Origin: Pseudomonas asplenii
Lineage (GTDB): Bacteria > Pseudomonadota > Gammaproteobacteria > Pseudomonadales > Pseudomonadaceae
Length of the DNA stretch: 64,000 bases
Assembly (NCBI RefSeq): GCF_001293465.1
Contig: NZ_JSYZ01000026.1
Location: 31,502 to 95,501 of the forward strand
Direction: 5' to 3'
Shown here: positions 47,768 through 57,527 of the stretch, in pieces
How the letters are laid out: each line of letters begins with the position of its first letter
Numbering within the stretch: position 1 is the first letter of the stretch
Notes under the pieces: model-generated
Told to the model about the DNA's origin: nothing
Databases searched by the model: none
What the model saw: the letters and a program-made list of their open reading frames with translations, nothing else
Translations under genes and position numbers: made by a program

Positions 47768-48831
47768 CAGGCGTTCCTCGCGGCGAAGTCGATACGCGGG
47801 TCGACCAGGGTATAGCAGAGGTCGCCGATCAGTTTTATCAGCAGGCCGAACAGGGTGAAGATGAACAGCGAGCCGAACACCACCGGGTAGTCGCGCGACA
47901 CCGCCGCTTCGTAGCTCATGCGGCCGAGGCCGTCGAGGGAGAAGATCACCTCGATCAGCAGGGAACCGGCGAAGAACACGCTGATGAAGGCCTGGGGAAT
48001 GCCCGAGACCACCAGCAGCATGGCGTTGCGAAACACATGGCCGTAGAGCACCCGGCGTTCGCTCAGGCCCTTGGCCCGGGCGGTGACCACGTACTGGCGG
48101 GTGATCTCGTTGAGAAACGAGTTCTTGGTCAGGATCGTCAGGGTGGCGAAACCGCCTATGACCAGCGAGGTCACCGGCAGCACCAGGTGCCAGAAGTAGT
48201 CGGCGATCTTGCCCAGCGTCGACAACTGGTCGAAGTTGTCCGAGACCAGGCCGCGCACCGGAAACCAGTTCAGCGAGGTGCCGCCGGCGAACAGCACGAT
48301 CAGCAGCATGGCGAACAGGAACGCCGGCATGGCGTAGCCGAGGATGATCGCGGTGCTGCTCCAGATGTCGAAGCGGCTGCCGTGCCGGACCGCCTTGCGG
48401 ATGCCGAGGGGAATCGACACCAGGTAGGTGATCAGCGTGGCCCAGAGGCCGAGCGAGATGGTTACCGGCATCTTCTCCAGGATCAGGTCGGTGACCTGGG
48501 CGCCACGGAAGAAGCTCTTGCCGAAGTCGAGGCGGGCGTAGCTCTTGAGCATCAGCCAGAAGCGCTCCGGTGCCGGCTTGTCGAAACCGTACTGGCGCTC
48601 GATATCGGCGATCAGCTTGGGGTCGAGGCCGCGGCTGGCGCGGGACGAGCCGTGCAGCCCGTCACCACCGCCGGTACCGACCGCACCCGCGCTGCCCAGG
48701 CCCTGCAGGCGGGCGATGGCCTGTTCCACCGGGCCACCGGGCGCGGCCTGGACGATCACGAAGTTGACCAGCAGGATGATTAGCAGCGTCGGGATGATCA
48801 GCAGCAGGCGCCGCAGGATGTAGGCCGGCAT
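47767..48831 (-). CDS. yejB: peptide ABC transporter permease
   Basis: A 354-residue OppB-type permease with six helices. The first helix is [20 protein letters not shown] and the EAA loop is [20 protein letters not shown]. The start shares one base with the yejA stop, so yejA, yejB, yejE and yejF are translated as one coupled set. Confidence 0.95.
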   Translation of the reverse strand: MPAYILRRLLLIIPTLLIILLVNFVIVQAAPGGPVEQAIARLQGLGSAGAVGTGGGDGLHGSSRASRGLDPKLIADIERQYGFDKPAPERFWLMLKSYARLDFGKSFFRGAQVTDLILEKMPVTISLGLWATLITYLVSIPLGIRKAVRHGSRFDIWSSTAIILGYAMPAFLFAMLLIVLFAGGTSLNWFPVRGLVSDNFDQLSTLGKIADYFWHLVLPVTSLVIGGFATLTILTKNSFLNEITRQYVVTARAKGLSERRVLYGHVFRNAMLLVVSGIPQAFISVFFAGSLLIEVIFSLDGLGRMSYEAAVSRDYPVVFGSLFIFTLFGLLIKLIGDLCYTLVDPRIDFAARNA

Positions 48832-50693
48832 CAGCGGTGCCCTCCGTCATGGCCGCGCCTGATCAGTTCGGCGGTCATCTGTTCGTTGGTCAGCGGGGTC
48901 GGGCTGACTTCCCACCAGGTCTCGATGGCCGCGTCATTGCTGGCCTGTATCGTCGGGATACCAAAGCGGTTCCACCACACCGTGGAGATGCCCGGCGGGT
49001 AGTAGTTGGGAATCCAGTAGTAGTTCCACTGCAGCACCCGGTCCAGGGCATGGGCGTAGCTGAGCATCCGCTTCTGGGTATCGGCTTTCACCAGCCCGTT
49101 GATCAGGCTGTCCACGGCGGGGTTCCGCAGGGCCATGAAGTTGTTCGAGCCCGGGTCGGTGGCCGCCTTGGAGCCGAAGAAATTGTACAGCTCGATGCCC
49201 GGCGAGGTGGTCACCGGGTAGCCGCTGACGATCATGTCGTAGTCGCGGTCCTTGAGGCGGTTGACGTACTGCGAGGGGTCGATGCGGCGGATGTCCATGC
49301 GGATGCCGATCTGCGCCAGGTTGCGCTTGTAGGGCAGCAGCAGGCGTTCCATGCCGTTCTGGGCATTGAGGAAGGTGAAGCTCAGCGGCTCGCCCTGGGC
49401 GTTGACCAACTGATCCCCCCTGGGCTTCCAGCCGGCCTGCTCCAGCAGGGCCAGGGCCTGCAACTGCTTGTCCCGCAGGTTGCCGCTGGCGTCGGTCCTG
49501 GGCGCCTCGAAGACCTGGGTGAAGACCTCGTCGGGAATCTGTCCGCGCAACGGTTCGAGGATCGCCAGTTCGGCCTGGTCCGGCAGCTCACGGGCCGCCA
49601 GTGGCGTGTTGGAGAAGAAGCTCTGCTGGCGCACATACATGTTGCGCATCATCTGCCGGTTGCTCCACTCGAAGTCCCAGAGCATGGCCAGGGCCTGACG
49701 TACCCGGCGATCCTGGAAGATCGGCTTCTGCAGATTGAACACGTAGCCCTGGGCCGTCTGTGGCGACTCCTGGGCCAGTTGCGCCTTCTGCAGCCGGCCG
49801 TCGCTCAGCGCCGGGCTGTCGTAGCCGATGGAGTAGGCGGTGGCGGAGAATTCGCGGTTGTAGTCGTAGGCACCGCCCCGCAGCACCTGGCGGGCCACGT
49901 CGGTGTCGCCGAAGTACTCGATGCTGAAGCGGTCGAAGTTGTACAGGCCGCGGCTGACCGGCAGGTCCTTGCCCCACCAGTCGGGGTTGCGGGTGAAGGT
50001 GATGCTGCGGCCGGAGTCGACCTTGCTCACCCGGTAGGGGCCGCTGCCCAGCGGGGCCTCGTAACCGCCGCCGTCGGCGAAGTCGCGGGTTTTCCACCAG
50101 TGTTCCGGCAGCACCGGCAGGGTGGCGATATCCAGCGGCAGCGAGCGGTTCTCGGTGTTCCTGAAATCGAAGCGGACCTGGGTCGGCGATTCGACCACCA
50201 CGTCCTTGATGCCTTCGAACTGCATGCGGTAGCTCAGGCTGCCCTGGGTCATCAGCAGGTTGAAGGTGTAGCGCACGTCCTCGGCGGTGATCGGCGTGTT
50301 GTCGGCGAAGCGGGCCTTGGGGTTGAGGAAGAAGCGCAGCGACAGGCCGTCATCGGAGCGCTGCATCTTCTGTGCGACCAGGCCGTAGACGGTGTAGGGC
50401 TCGTCGAGGGAGCGCACCGCCAGCGGTGAATAGATATAGCCGTCGATCTGCGAGACGCCGATGCCCTTGTCGATATAGGGCAGCACATGGTCGAACTGGC
50501 CGATCTCGATGGCCGAGCGCTTGAGGCTGCCGCCCTTGGGGGCGTCGGGGTTGGCGTAGTCGAAGTGGCTGAAGCTGGCCGGGTACTTGGGCGGCTCGCC
50601 GTAGACCGTCAGGGCGTGTTGCGCGGGAGCGGCGTGGGCGACGCTGGCGAACAGGGCCAGGGTGCCGAATGTCAGGGAGAGAACCAGTCGCAT
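48831..50693 (-). CDS. yejA: peptide ABC transporter binding protein
   Basis: A 620-residue periplasmic SBP_bac_5 protein with a signal peptide (about 1-21, ending VAHA). Family features: [19 protein letters not shown] and [20 protein letters not shown]. It captures oligopeptides, including the antibiotic microcin C in other bacteria, for YejBEF. First gene of the operon. Confidence 0.95.
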   Translation of the reverse strand: MRLVLSLTFGTLALFASVAHAAPAQHALTVYGEPPKYPASFSHFDYANPDAPKGGSLKRSAIEIGQFDHVLPYIDKGIGVSQIDGYIYSPLAVRSLDEPYTVYGLVAQKMQRSDDGLSLRFFLNPKARFADNTPITAEDVRYTFNLLMTQGSLSYRMQFEGIKDVVVESPTQVRFDFRNTENRSLPLDIATLPVLPEHWWKTRDFADGGGYEAPLGSGPYRVSKVDSGRSITFTRNPDWWGKDLPVSRGLYNFDRFSIEYFGDTDVARQVLRGGAYDYNREFSATAYSIGYDSPALSDGRLQKAQLAQESPQTAQGYVFNLQKPIFQDRRVRQALAMLWDFEWSNRQMMRNMYVRQQSFFSNTPLAARELPDQAELAILEPLRGQIPDEVFTQVFEAPRTDASGNLRDKQLQALALLEQAGWKPRGDQLVNAQGEPLSFTFLNAQNGMERLLLPYKRNLAQIGIRMDIRRIDPSQYVNRLKDRDYDMIVSGYPVTTSPGIELYNFFGSKAATDPGSNNFMALRNPAVDSLINGLVKADTQKRMLSYAHALDRVLQWNYYWIPNYYPPGISTVWWNRFGIPTIQASNDAAIETWWEVSPTPLTNEQMTAELIRRGHDGGHR

Positions 50694-50823
50694 CGTCAGC
50701 CTTGAGGACGGTGTGAAAGTGGGATTGCAAGCGATCTCGCATTTCCCCCGGTGGCGGGTGGCCCCGCCACGGGAGAGGCGCTGCCATGGGAACCGCCCTG
50801 GCGGGCAGCCCCGGGCAGAGCGA

Positions 50824-51105
50824 TCAGTCCTGGCGGCTGGTGACTTCCAGCAGGTGGTAGCCGAACTGGGTTTTCACCGGGCCTTGCACGGTGTTGATCG
50901 GCGCGCTGAACACCACGGTGTCGAATTCCTTGACCATCTGGCCCGGGCCGAAGGAACCCAGGTTGCCGCCGTCACGGCTGGAAGGGCAGGTGGAGTTGGC
51001 CTTGGCGATCTCGGCGAAGTCGGCGCCGCCTTCGATCTGGGCCTTGAGTTCGTTGCACTTGGCTTCAGTGGCAACCAGGATGTGGCGGGCAGTGGCTCGG
51101 GCCAT
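50824..51105 (-). CDS. ppiC: parvulin-type peptidyl-prolyl isomerase
   Basis: A 93-residue single-domain parvulin. Active-site features are ARHILVATEAKC, DFAEIAKANSTCPSS, GGNLGSFGPGQMVKEFD and FGYHLLEV. It isomerises prolyl bonds in cytoplasmic proteins. ATG 51105 is preceded by AAGGAG nine bases upstream; the longer frame to 51168 is not supported. Confidence 0.93.
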   Translation of the reverse strand: MARATARHILVATEAKCNELKAQIEGGADFAEIAKANSTCPSSRDGGNLGSFGPGQMVKEFDTVVFSAPINTVQGPVKTQFGYHLLEVTSRQD

Positions 51106-51185
51106 GGTGAGGTACTCCTTTGGGTAAAATGTTGAGCCTACCGGATTCAGGCGGCTTTTTCCCGGCAAAGTTCCTCGACGGCGGC

Positions 51186-51207
51186 CCGGCTTGCCCGCGA
51201 ACGGGGC
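51186..51207. repeat. partial REP
   Basis: CGGCTTGCCCGCGAACGGGG matches the REP core of the other elements, without the second arm. Confidence 0.5.
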
Positions 51208-51210
51208 CTG

Positions 51211-52302
51211 TCAGGCACTCACCGCCTTGCAGGACGCCTGCTCCCGCAACCGCTGCGCCGCGCTACGCAGCAACTGCTCGGTCGCTTCCCAGCCCAGGCA
51301 GCCATCGGTGATCGACACGCCGTACTTGAGGGACGGGCTCAACGGCTGGCAGCCCTCGAACAGATGGCTCTCCAGCATCATGCCGATCAGCGAACGGTCA
51401 CCCTGCAGACGCTGTTCCAGCACCTCGGCGAACACCGCCGGCTGGCGCAGCGGGTCCTTGCCACTGTTGGCATGGCTGCAATCGACCATCATCCGGCTCG
51501 CAATGCCCTGCTTCTCCAGGCCCGCCCGGGCCAGGGCGATGCTGCGGGCATCGTAGTTCGGGCCACGATGGCCGCCGCGCAACACCAGGTGGGTGTCGGG
51601 GTTGCCCGCGGTCTGGATGATCGCCGGGTGCCCCTGGCTGTCGACCCCGAAATGCCGGTGCGGGTGCGCCGCCGAACGCATGGCATCGCTGGCGATGCCG
51701 ACACCGCCGTCGGTGCCATTCTTGAACCCCACGGGCATCGGCAGGCCGCTGGCCATTTCCCGATGGATTTGCGACTCGGTGGTCCGTGCGCCGATCGCGA
51801 CCCAGCTCAGCAGGTCGTCGAAGTAGCTGGCCGCCATGGGCTGCAGCAATTCGGTGGCGATCGGCAGGCCCATGCGCAGCATCTCGCGCATCAGTTCGCG
51901 GGACAGCGCCAGGCCGCCGGCCATGTCGTCGCTGCCATCCAGGTGCGGGTCGTAGGCCAGGCCTTTCCAGCCGACCGTGGTGCGCGGCTTTTCGACATAG
52001 GCGCGCATGACCAGCAGCATCTGGTCGCTGACGTCGTTCGCCAGGCTCGCCAGGTGGCCGGCGTATTCGAGGGCCGATTGCGGGTCGTGGATCGAGCAGG
52101 GGCCGACGATCATCAGCAGGCGCGGGTCCTCACCGTCGAGGATGGCACGTATGGCCTGGCGGTGGCGGGCGACCTGGTCGCTGAGTGTGGTGTTGAGGGG
52201 CAGGTGCTGCTTGAGTTGCAGGGCCGTCGGCAGGCGCTGGGTCAGCGGCTCGTTGGCGGACGACCGGGTGGACAGTGGCAAGGCGCAGAGAGACGAATTC
52301 AT
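51211..52302 (-). CDS. aroF: 3-deoxy-7-phosphoheptulonate synthase (class I)
   Basis: A 363-residue AroFGH-type DAHP synthase, the first step of aromatic amino acid synthesis, joining phosphoenolpyruvate and erythrose-4-phosphate. Visible motifs include LLMIVGPCSIHDP (metal Cys), VMRAYVEKPRTTVGWKG, GARTTESQIHREMASG, VLRGGHRGPNYD and MVDCSHANSGK. Which amino acid inhibits it cannot be fixed; the symbol aroF is by family. AAGGAA precedes the ATG. It is preceded by a leader peptide and terminator on the same strand. Confidence 0.93.
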   Translation of the reverse strand: MNSSLCALPLSTRSSANEPLTQRLPTALQLKQHLPLNTTLSDQVARHRQAIRAILDGEDPRLLMIVGPCSIHDPQSALEYAGHLASLANDVSDQMLLVMRAYVEKPRTTVGWKGLAYDPHLDGSDDMAGGLALSRELMREMLRMGLPIATELLQPMAASYFDDLLSWVAIGARTTESQIHREMASGLPMPVGFKNGTDGGVGIASDAMRSAAHPHRHFGVDSQGHPAIIQTAGNPDTHLVLRGGHRGPNYDARSIALARAGLEKQGIASRMMVDCSHANSGKDPLRQPAVFAEVLEQRLQGDRSLIGMMLESHLFEGCQPLSPSLKYGVSITDGCLGWEATEQLLRSAAQRLREQASCKAVSA

Positions 52303-52347
52303 GTTCGGGGTTCCTTGGGCAGGCGGCGGGTCTTCCCGCGCGCGGCC

Positions 52348-52500
52348 CTATTGCGGTGTTCGACAATCAGCCGGATGGGCTGCGAGTGTGTGCTTGCCAC
52401 CTGTGAGTGACCGTTCGGAGGCGGCGTGCTGTCCCGAGCGGAGGTTGGTAAATCGCCAGGCGGTGGTGAGTTCGTAGCGGTAATAGGTGGCGTAGTTCAT
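52348..52500 (-). CDS. small Tyr-rich ORF between attenuator and aroF
   Basis: A 50-residue frame beginning MNYATYYRYELTTAWRF, with four Tyr in the first nine residues. GAGG nine bases upstream of the ATG supports translation. It starts about 60 bases after the terminator and ends 45 bases before aroF. It may be a second regulatory peptide or a small protein; the tail (RSGQHAASERSLTGG) is unremarkable. Confidence 0.5.
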   Translation of the reverse strand: MNYATYYRYELTTAWRFTNLRSGQHAASERSLTGGKHTLAAHPADCRTPQ

Positions 52501-52560
52501 GTCGGTGTACCTCGATTCGAAATGTCTGTTGAAACGGTTTGCGTAAAACTGAAGCCCTGG

Positions 52561-52596
52561 AAAAACAAAACCCCCGGTCGGGAGGCCGACCGGGGG
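52561..52596 (-). terminator. attenuator terminator of aroF
   Basis: On the minus strand CCCCCGGTCGG pairs with CCGACCGGGGG around a CCTC loop, followed by TTTTGTTTTT. It lies between the leader peptide and aroF. Confidence 0.9.
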
Positions 52597-52647
52597 TTGT
52601 TGATTCTCTGGTAGGCGACCCCTTGAGTAGTGGGCGCCGGTTGGGTA

Positions 52648-52779
52648 TCAGGCGCGCCAGTGGCTAAACCAGTACCCAAAATAAAAGCCTGCGGATGCGC
52701 CGGCGGTTTTCACCCAGGCAGCCGCTGGCGAGCGCAGGGCGCTGGCAGTCTGGCAAGGCATGGAATGAAGGGTGGGCAT
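52648..52779 (-). CDS. aromatic-rich leader peptide of aroF
   Basis: A 43-residue frame with GGAG seven bases before its ATG. Its last 12 codons read GFYFGYWFSHWRA, that is three Phe, two Tyr and two Trp in ten residues, followed by the stop. The mRNA for FGYW (UUGGGUA) can pair with UACCCAA just after the stop, and an intrinsic terminator follows 50 bases on. This is the classic layout of ribosome-mediated attenuation. Not a conserved protein domain. Confidence 0.8.
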   Translation of the reverse strand: MPTLHSMPCQTASALRSPAAAWVKTAGASAGFYFGYWFSHWRA

Positions 52780-52934
52780 GGCGCGTCTCCGATGGAATGT
52801 CCCGAGCTTACTAGAGCCATGGGACGCTGTTCAATCAGAAATTTCTATGGATCGCGCCCTGCAGTCGCTATGGCTTAAACAAATTAAACGTTTTATGACA
52901 AACTCACCGGACATTTCCTACTCGATCATCAGGC

Positions 52935-53699
52935 ATGCCCATGACCGTCCTGACCATTGCCGCCGCTCAGTCCTGCTCTCTAGCCGGTGATCTGCAGGGC
53001 AACCTCCAGCGGCACCTGCGTTTCATGCAGCAGGCGGCGGAGCGGGGCGTGCAACTGCTGGTATTTCCCGAACTGTCGCTGACCGGCTATGAGCCGAGCC
53101 TGGCGGCGGCACTGGCGATCACCCCGGATGCCGAGGTATTGCAACCCTTGTCCGATCTGGCGCGCGAGCGGCGACTGGTGACCGTGGTCGGCCTGCCGAT
53201 TCGCCGGTCTCCCACCGACCCGCTGCTGATCGGCGCGCTGACTTTCAACGCCGAGGGCTCCCGGCAGCTCTACAGCAAACAGCATCTGCACGAAGGCGAG
53301 GAACAGGTGTTTAGCCCGGGGGCGGGAGGCGCTGCCTTGGCCCTCGGCGCCGACACTGTCGCTCTGTCGGTTTGTGCTGACTTTTCCCACGCCAGCCATG
53401 CCCTCCAGGCCGCCCGATCTGGCGCTAACCTGTATGCATCAGGTGTGCTGATCAGCGAGAACGGTTACGCCGCCGACAGTGCGTTGCTCCAGGGGTATGC
53501 CCGTGAGCACGACATGGCCGTGCTGATGGCCAACCACGGTGGAACCACCGGCGGCTGGGCGGCGGCGGGGCGCAGTGCGATCTGGGCGGCAGGCGGGCGA
53601 CGGGTAGCGGCTGCTGCGGGGATGGGTGATGTGCTGGTGATCGGTCGACGTGTCGACGGCACGTGGCAGGGCGAGGTGGTTGAAGTGGAGGGGCTGTGA
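52935..53699 (+). CDS. carbon-nitrogen hydrolase (nitrilase superfamily)
   Basis: A 254-residue amidase-like enzyme. The Glu-Lys-Cys triad is present: Glu in LLVFPELSLTGY (about 46), Lys in LYSKQHLHEGE and Cys in ALSVCADFSHAS. It hydrolyses an amide or nitrile bond; substrate unknown. The ATG at 52941 is an alternative start with a better-spaced AGG. The stop overlaps the GNAT gene (GTGA). Confidence 0.9.
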   Translation: MPMTVLTIAAAQSCSLAGDLQGNLQRHLRFMQQAAERGVQLLVFPELSLTGYEPSLAAALAITPDAEVLQPLSDLARERRLVTVVGLPIRRSPTDPLLIGALTFNAEGSRQLYSKQHLHEGEEQVFSPGAGGAALALGADTVALSVCADFSHASHALQAARSGANLYASGVLISENGYAADSALLQGYAREHDMAVLMANHGGTTGGWAAAGRSAIWAAGGRRVAAAAGMGDVLVIGRRVDGTWQGEVVEVEGL

Positions 53700-54154
53700 C
53701 CCGGGATTGGCGTTTTCGCCCGGCTACCGAGGCGGACCTGGCGTTCGCCCGGACGCTGACGCGCAGGAACATGATGGCCTACTACTGCGAGTACGATCTG
53801 CTCTGGCAGGAGGAAGCCTTCGATATCGCCTGGGCCGGGCGGCAGAACGCCCTGTTGTGCGAAGGGGAGCAGGTGCTGGGTTTCGTCAGCTTCAGTCGGG
53901 ACGCCAGGGCGCTGTATATCCGCGAGTTGCAACTGATCGAAGCGGGGCGTGGGCGAGGCTTGGGTGGCTGGCTGATCATCCAGGCGCGTGACATCGCTTT
54001 CAGGGAAGGGCGGCCGGAGGTGCGCTTGACCGTGTTCAAGAGCAATCCCGCCAGGCGGCTTTACGAGCGTATGGGGCTGGAGGTCGTAGGGGAGGACGAG
54101 TGCTTCTTTCGCATGAGTGTCGGGGCTGTGAAGTCGAGCGGTGGAATCGGCTGA
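53696..54154 (+). CDS. GNAT N-acetyltransferase
   Basis: A 152-residue acetyltransferase with a GTG start overlapping the nitrilase stop (GTGA). The acetyl-CoA loop is RGRGLGGWLI (LQLIEAGRGRGLGGWLIIQA region) and the C-terminal NPARRLYERMGLEVVGE is the family end. Co-translation with the nitrilase suggests a linked substrate. Confidence 0.88.
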   Translation: MTRDWRFRPATEADLAFARTLTRRNMMAYYCEYDLLWQEEAFDIAWAGRQNALLCEGEQVLGFVSFSRDARALYIRELQLIEAGRGRGLGGWLIIQARDIAFREGRPEVRLTVFKSNPARRLYERMGLEVVGEDECFFRMSVGAVKSSGGIG

Positions 54155-54220
54155 TAGTATTTTCGGATTGAGCTTACTCCTCGATATTTCGAGGCGCATA
54201 CTGGACTCAAACGCGGGGGC

Positions 54221-54442
54221 CTATTCCTCGCTCCGATCGTTGTCGTCGAGGATGATTCCGTCCTTCATGCCCAGCAGGACCGCCACCTTATGGGCTTCCC
54301 CGCGGCGTCCCTTTTTGCGCCCGGCGAGCACTTGATAGGTGGTTGCCGGATCGACGCCATGCTCGCGTGCAAACTCCTGAACCGATTTTCCTTGATGTTC
54401 CAGCCAAGCCTTGGCTTGTGCAGCGGTGCGAATACCGGGCAT
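54221..54442 (-). CDS. small DNA-binding protein, phage-repressor-like
   Basis: A 73-residue protein with a single helix-turn-helix (VQEFAREHGVDPATTYQVLAG), and a basic turn (RKKGRRGEAHK). It is like small phage or plasmid DNA-binding proteins. It is divergent from the Xre protein at 54523, with an AT-rich repeat-bearing gap between them. Confidence 0.75.
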   Translation of the reverse strand: MPGIRTAAQAKAWLEHQGKSVQEFAREHGVDPATTYQVLAGRKKGRRGEAHKVAVLLGMKDGIILDDNDRSEE

Positions 54443-54522
54443 AGTTCAAAACCGTTCAATTTTGTTTAATTTTGTTGAATTCACCCCCTTTAAGGGTGCA
54501 TGACTTGGGATATTACATCCAA
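54443..54522. promoter_or_regulatory. operator-like region between divergent regulators
   Basis: TTCAA at 54453-54457 and TTGAA near 54475 flank repeated AATTTTGTT units, and CACCC...GGGTG forms a second inverted repeat around 54483-54498. This layout resembles the control region of a phage cI/cro pair. Confidence 0.45.
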
Positions 54523-54888
54523 ATGAGTGGAATTGGTTCCCGGTTACGACAAGAGAGGGAGCGACTTGGATTGTCGCAGAAGGCTTTTGGCGAAATCGGT
54601 GGCGTTGAAGCCAACGCCCAGGGCAAATACGAGAGCGGCGATCGCGCGCCGAAGGCCGACTACCTGTCGCGGGTGGCCGAGCGTGGGGTCGATGTGCTGT
54701 ATGTCCTGACCGGCAACCGGACGCCGACGCTGATCGACAATCTCAGCTCCAGCGAAGAGAAGGTGCTGGGCAGCTACCGCAGCCTGCGCAAGGCTGACCA
54801 GGAGGCGATCAGCCAACTGACCACGACGCTGGCCGAAGCGGTCGGCTCCTACGGTGCCAAGGGTCGCAGGGACCCGCAAGACCGCTGA
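54523..54888 (+). CDS. Xre family helix-turn-helix regulator
   Basis: A 121-residue protein with an N-terminal Xre/Cro helix-turn-helix (RLRQERERLGLSQKAFGEIG; YESGDRAPKADYLSRV). The C-terminal helix (EEKVLGSYRSLRKADQEAI) is common in phage-type repressors of pseudomonads. Start 54523 gives the canonical length. It may be a domesticated prophage regulator. Confidence 0.85.
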   Translation: MSGIGSRLRQERERLGLSQKAFGEIGGVEANAQGKYESGDRAPKADYLSRVAERGVDVLYVLTGNRTPTLIDNLSSSEEKVLGSYRSLRKADQEAISQLTTTLAEAVGSYGAKGRRDPQDR

Positions 54889-55030
54889 GAAGCGGTCCTC
54901 CCCCCCATCGACGTCACAGGCGCCCAGAGCGCAATGACACTCTTATGTGACGCTTGCCGCTAGGTCTGGCCGCCGGTTTTTTGCTAAGGTGGTCAATAAT
55001 CTGATAAGACCATATTCGCGAGGTGTCTGC

Positions 55031-55669
55031 TTGATTAGGGTGCTAGTTGTCGATGACCATGATCTTGTGCGTACAGGCATTACCCGGATGCTTGCCGACA
55101 TCGATGGCCTGCAGGTTGTGGGACAGGCGGAGTCGGGAGAGCAGGCCCTGCTGAAAACGCGGGAGCTCAAGCCGGATGTCGTGCTGATGGACGTCAAGAT
55201 GCCGGGTATCGGCGGCCTTGAAGCAACGCGCAAATTGCTGCGTAGCCACCCTGATATCAAGGTCGTGGCGGTCACCGTGTGCGAGGAGGATCCGTTCCCG
55301 ACGCGGTTGATGCAGGCCGGGGCCTCGGGCTACCTGACCAAGGGCGCGGGGCTGGCGGAAATGGTCCAGGCGATTCGCCTGGTGTTCGCCGGGCAGCGTT
55401 ACATCAGCCCGCAGATCGCCCAGCAGATGGCGCTCAAGTCGTTCCAGCCGGCCAGCGAATCGCCGTTCGATGCCTTGTCCGAACGGGAAATCCAGATCGC
55501 CCTGATGATCGTCGGCTGCCAGAAGGTGCAGATCATTTCCGACAAGCTGTGTCTGTCACCGAAAACCGTCAATACCTACCGTTACCGGATCTTCGAGAAG
55601 CTGTCGGTCAGCAGTGATGTCGAGTTGACGCTTCTGGCCGTGCGCCATGGCATGGTCGATGCCGGCTGA
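55031..55669 (+). CDS. gacA: response regulator GacA
   Basis: A 212-residue NarL/LuxR-type response regulator, partner of the GacS kinase. The receiver domain opens [20 protein letters not shown] with phospho-acceptor Asp in [10 protein letters not shown]; the LuxR helix-turn-helix is [19 protein letters not shown] and [17 protein letters not shown]. It activates rsm small RNA genes and hence secondary metabolism. Start is TTG at 55031, with GAGGTG upstream, as in other fluorescent pseudomonads. It overlaps nothing but lies two bases before uvrC. Confidence 0.97.
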   Translation: MIRVLVVDDHDLVRTGITRMLADIDGLQVVGQAESGEQALLKTRELKPDVVLMDVKMPGIGGLEATRKLLRSHPDIKVVAVTVCEEDPFPTRLMQAGASGYLTKGAGLAEMVQAIRLVFAGQRYISPQIAQQMALKSFQPASESPFDALSEREIQIALMIVGCQKVQIISDKLCLSPKTVNTYRYRIFEKLSVSSDVELTLLAVRHGMVDAG

Positions 55670-55671
55670 CA

Positions 55672-57495
55672 ATGACTGAACCGTTCGATTCCAGCGCTTT
55701 TCTTTCTACCTGCAGTGGCCGTCCCGGTGTGTATCGCATGTTCGACAGCGATGCACGCCTGCTGTACGTGGGCAAGGCCAAGAACCTGAAGAATCGCCTC
55801 GCCAGCTATTTCCGCAAGACCGGCCTCGCGCCGAAGACCGCCGCCCTGGTGGCGCGTATCGCCCAGGTCGAGACCACCATCACCGCCAACGAAACCGAGG
55901 CGTTGCTGCTGGAGCAGACGCTGATCAAGGAGTGGCGCCCGCCCTACAACATCCTGTTGCGCGACGATAAGTCCTACCCCTATGTCTTCCTCTCGGACGG
56001 GGACTATCCGCGCCTGAGCATTCACCGTGGGGCGAAGAAGCTCAAGGGCAAGTATTTCGGGCCGTATCCGAGCGCCGGGGCGATTCGCGAGAGTCTGGCG
56101 CTGTTGCAGAAAACCTTCCATGTGCGCCAGTGCGAGGACAGTTACTACAAGAACCGCACCCGGCCATGCCTGCAGTACCAGATCAAGCGCTGCAAGGCGC
56201 CCTGTGTCGGCTTGGTCGAGCCCCGGGAATACGCCGAGGATGTCCGCCATTCGGTGATGTTCCTCGAAGGGCGCAGCAATGCCCTGAGCGATGAGCTCAA
56301 TGCCGGCATGGAACAGGCGGCCAGCACCCTCGACTTCGAGAAGGCGGCTGAGCTGCGCGATCAGATCGCGCTGCTGCGCCGTGTGCAGGACCAGCAGAGC
56401 ATGGAAGGCGGCAATGGCGACGTCGATGTCATCGCCGCCTTCGTCAACCCGGGTGGTGCCTGCGTGCACCTGATCAGCGTGCGGGGCGGGCGGGTCCTGG
56501 GCAGCAAGAACTTCTTTCCGCAGGTGGGCATCGATGAGGACGTTTCCGAAGTCATGGCGGCCTTCCTCGGCCAGTACTTCATCAGCAGCCCCGAGCGCGA
56601 CCTGCCCAGTGAACTGATCGTCAACGTGGTCCACGATGACTTCCCGACTCTGGTCGCTGCCATCGAGGAACTGCGCGGCCGCGAGTTGAGCATCAGTCAC
56701 CGGGTACGGGGTACCCGGGCGCGCTGGCAACAACTGGCGGTGACCAACGCCGAACAGGCCCTGACCGCCCGCTTGGCCAACCGCCAGCATGTGGCGGCAC
56801 GCTTCGACGCGCTGGCCGAGGTGCTGGATCTGGACGAGCCACCGCAGCGCCTGGAGTGCTACGACATCAGCCATTCCAGCGGCGAATCGACGGTGGCGTC
56901 CTGCGTGGTGTTCGGCCCGGAGGGGCCGATCAAGTCCGACTACCGCCGCTATAATATCGAGGGTGTCACGGCCGGCGACGACTACGCGGCCATGCACCAG
57001 GCGCTGACCCGCCGTTTTAGCCGGCTGAAGGAGGGGGAGGGCAAGTTGCCGGATATCCTCCTGGTGGACGGTGGCAAGGGGCAATTGTCCATGGCTCGCG
57101 ACGTACTCAACGAACTGGCGGTGCCGGACCTGATCCTGCTCGGCGTCGCCAAGGGCGCGACGCGCAAGGCCGGTTTCGAGACCCTGTATCTCAACGATGC
57201 GGCCCACGAATTCACCCTCAAGGGCGATTCGCCGGCGCTGCACCTGATCCAGCAGATCCGCGACGAGGCCCACCGTTTCGCCATCACCGGCCATCGTGCG
57301 CGCCGCGGCAAGACCCGGCGGACCTCGACCCTGGAAGGGGTGGCCGGCGTCGGGCCGAAACGCCGGCGTGAGTTGCTCAAGCATTTCGGTGGATTGCAGG
57401 AACTGTCCCGGGCCAGCATCGATGAGATCGCCAAGGCGCCGGGGATCAGCAAAAAGCTCGCAGAGTTGATTTATGCCAGTCTGCACAGCGAGTAG
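55672..57495 (+). CDS. uvrC: excinuclease ABC subunit C
   Basis: A 607-residue nucleotide-excision-repair endonuclease. The GIY-YIG domain (about 15-95; [20 protein letters not shown]), a UVR domain (about 205-240; [17 protein letters not shown]), the RNase H-like 5' nuclease domain ([30 protein letters not shown]) and C-terminal helix-hairpin-helix motifs ([16 protein letters not shown]) are all present. ATG 55672 lies two bases after gacA. Confidence 0.97.
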   Translation: MTEPFDSSAFLSTCSGRPGVYRMFDSDARLLYVGKAKNLKNRLASYFRKTGLAPKTAALVARIAQVETTITANETEALLLEQTLIKEWRPPYNILLRDDKSYPYVFLSDGDYPRLSIHRGAKKLKGKYFGPYPSAGAIRESLALLQKTFHVRQCEDSYYKNRTRPCLQYQIKRCKAPCVGLVEPREYAEDVRHSVMFLEGRSNALSDELNAGMEQAASTLDFEKAAELRDQIALLRRVQDQQSMEGGNGDVDVIAAFVNPGGACVHLISVRGGRVLGSKNFFPQVGIDEDVSEVMAAFLGQYFISSPERDLPSELIVNVVHDDFPTLVAAIEELRGRELSISHRVRGTRARWQQLAVTNAEQALTARLANRQHVAARFDALAEVLDLDEPPQRLECYDISHSSGESTVASCVVFGPEGPIKSDYRRYNIEGVTAGDDYAAMHQALTRRFSRLKEGEGKLPDILLVDGGKGQLSMARDVLNELAVPDLILLGVAKGATRKAGFETLYLNDAAHEFTLKGDSPALHLIQQIRDEAHRFAITGHRARRGKTRRTSTLEGVAGVGPKRRRELLKHFGGLQELSRASIDEIAKAPGISKKLAELIYASLHSE

Positions 57496-57527
57496 AATGC
57501 CCTTTCACTTCGTAGCCAGTTGTGCCG

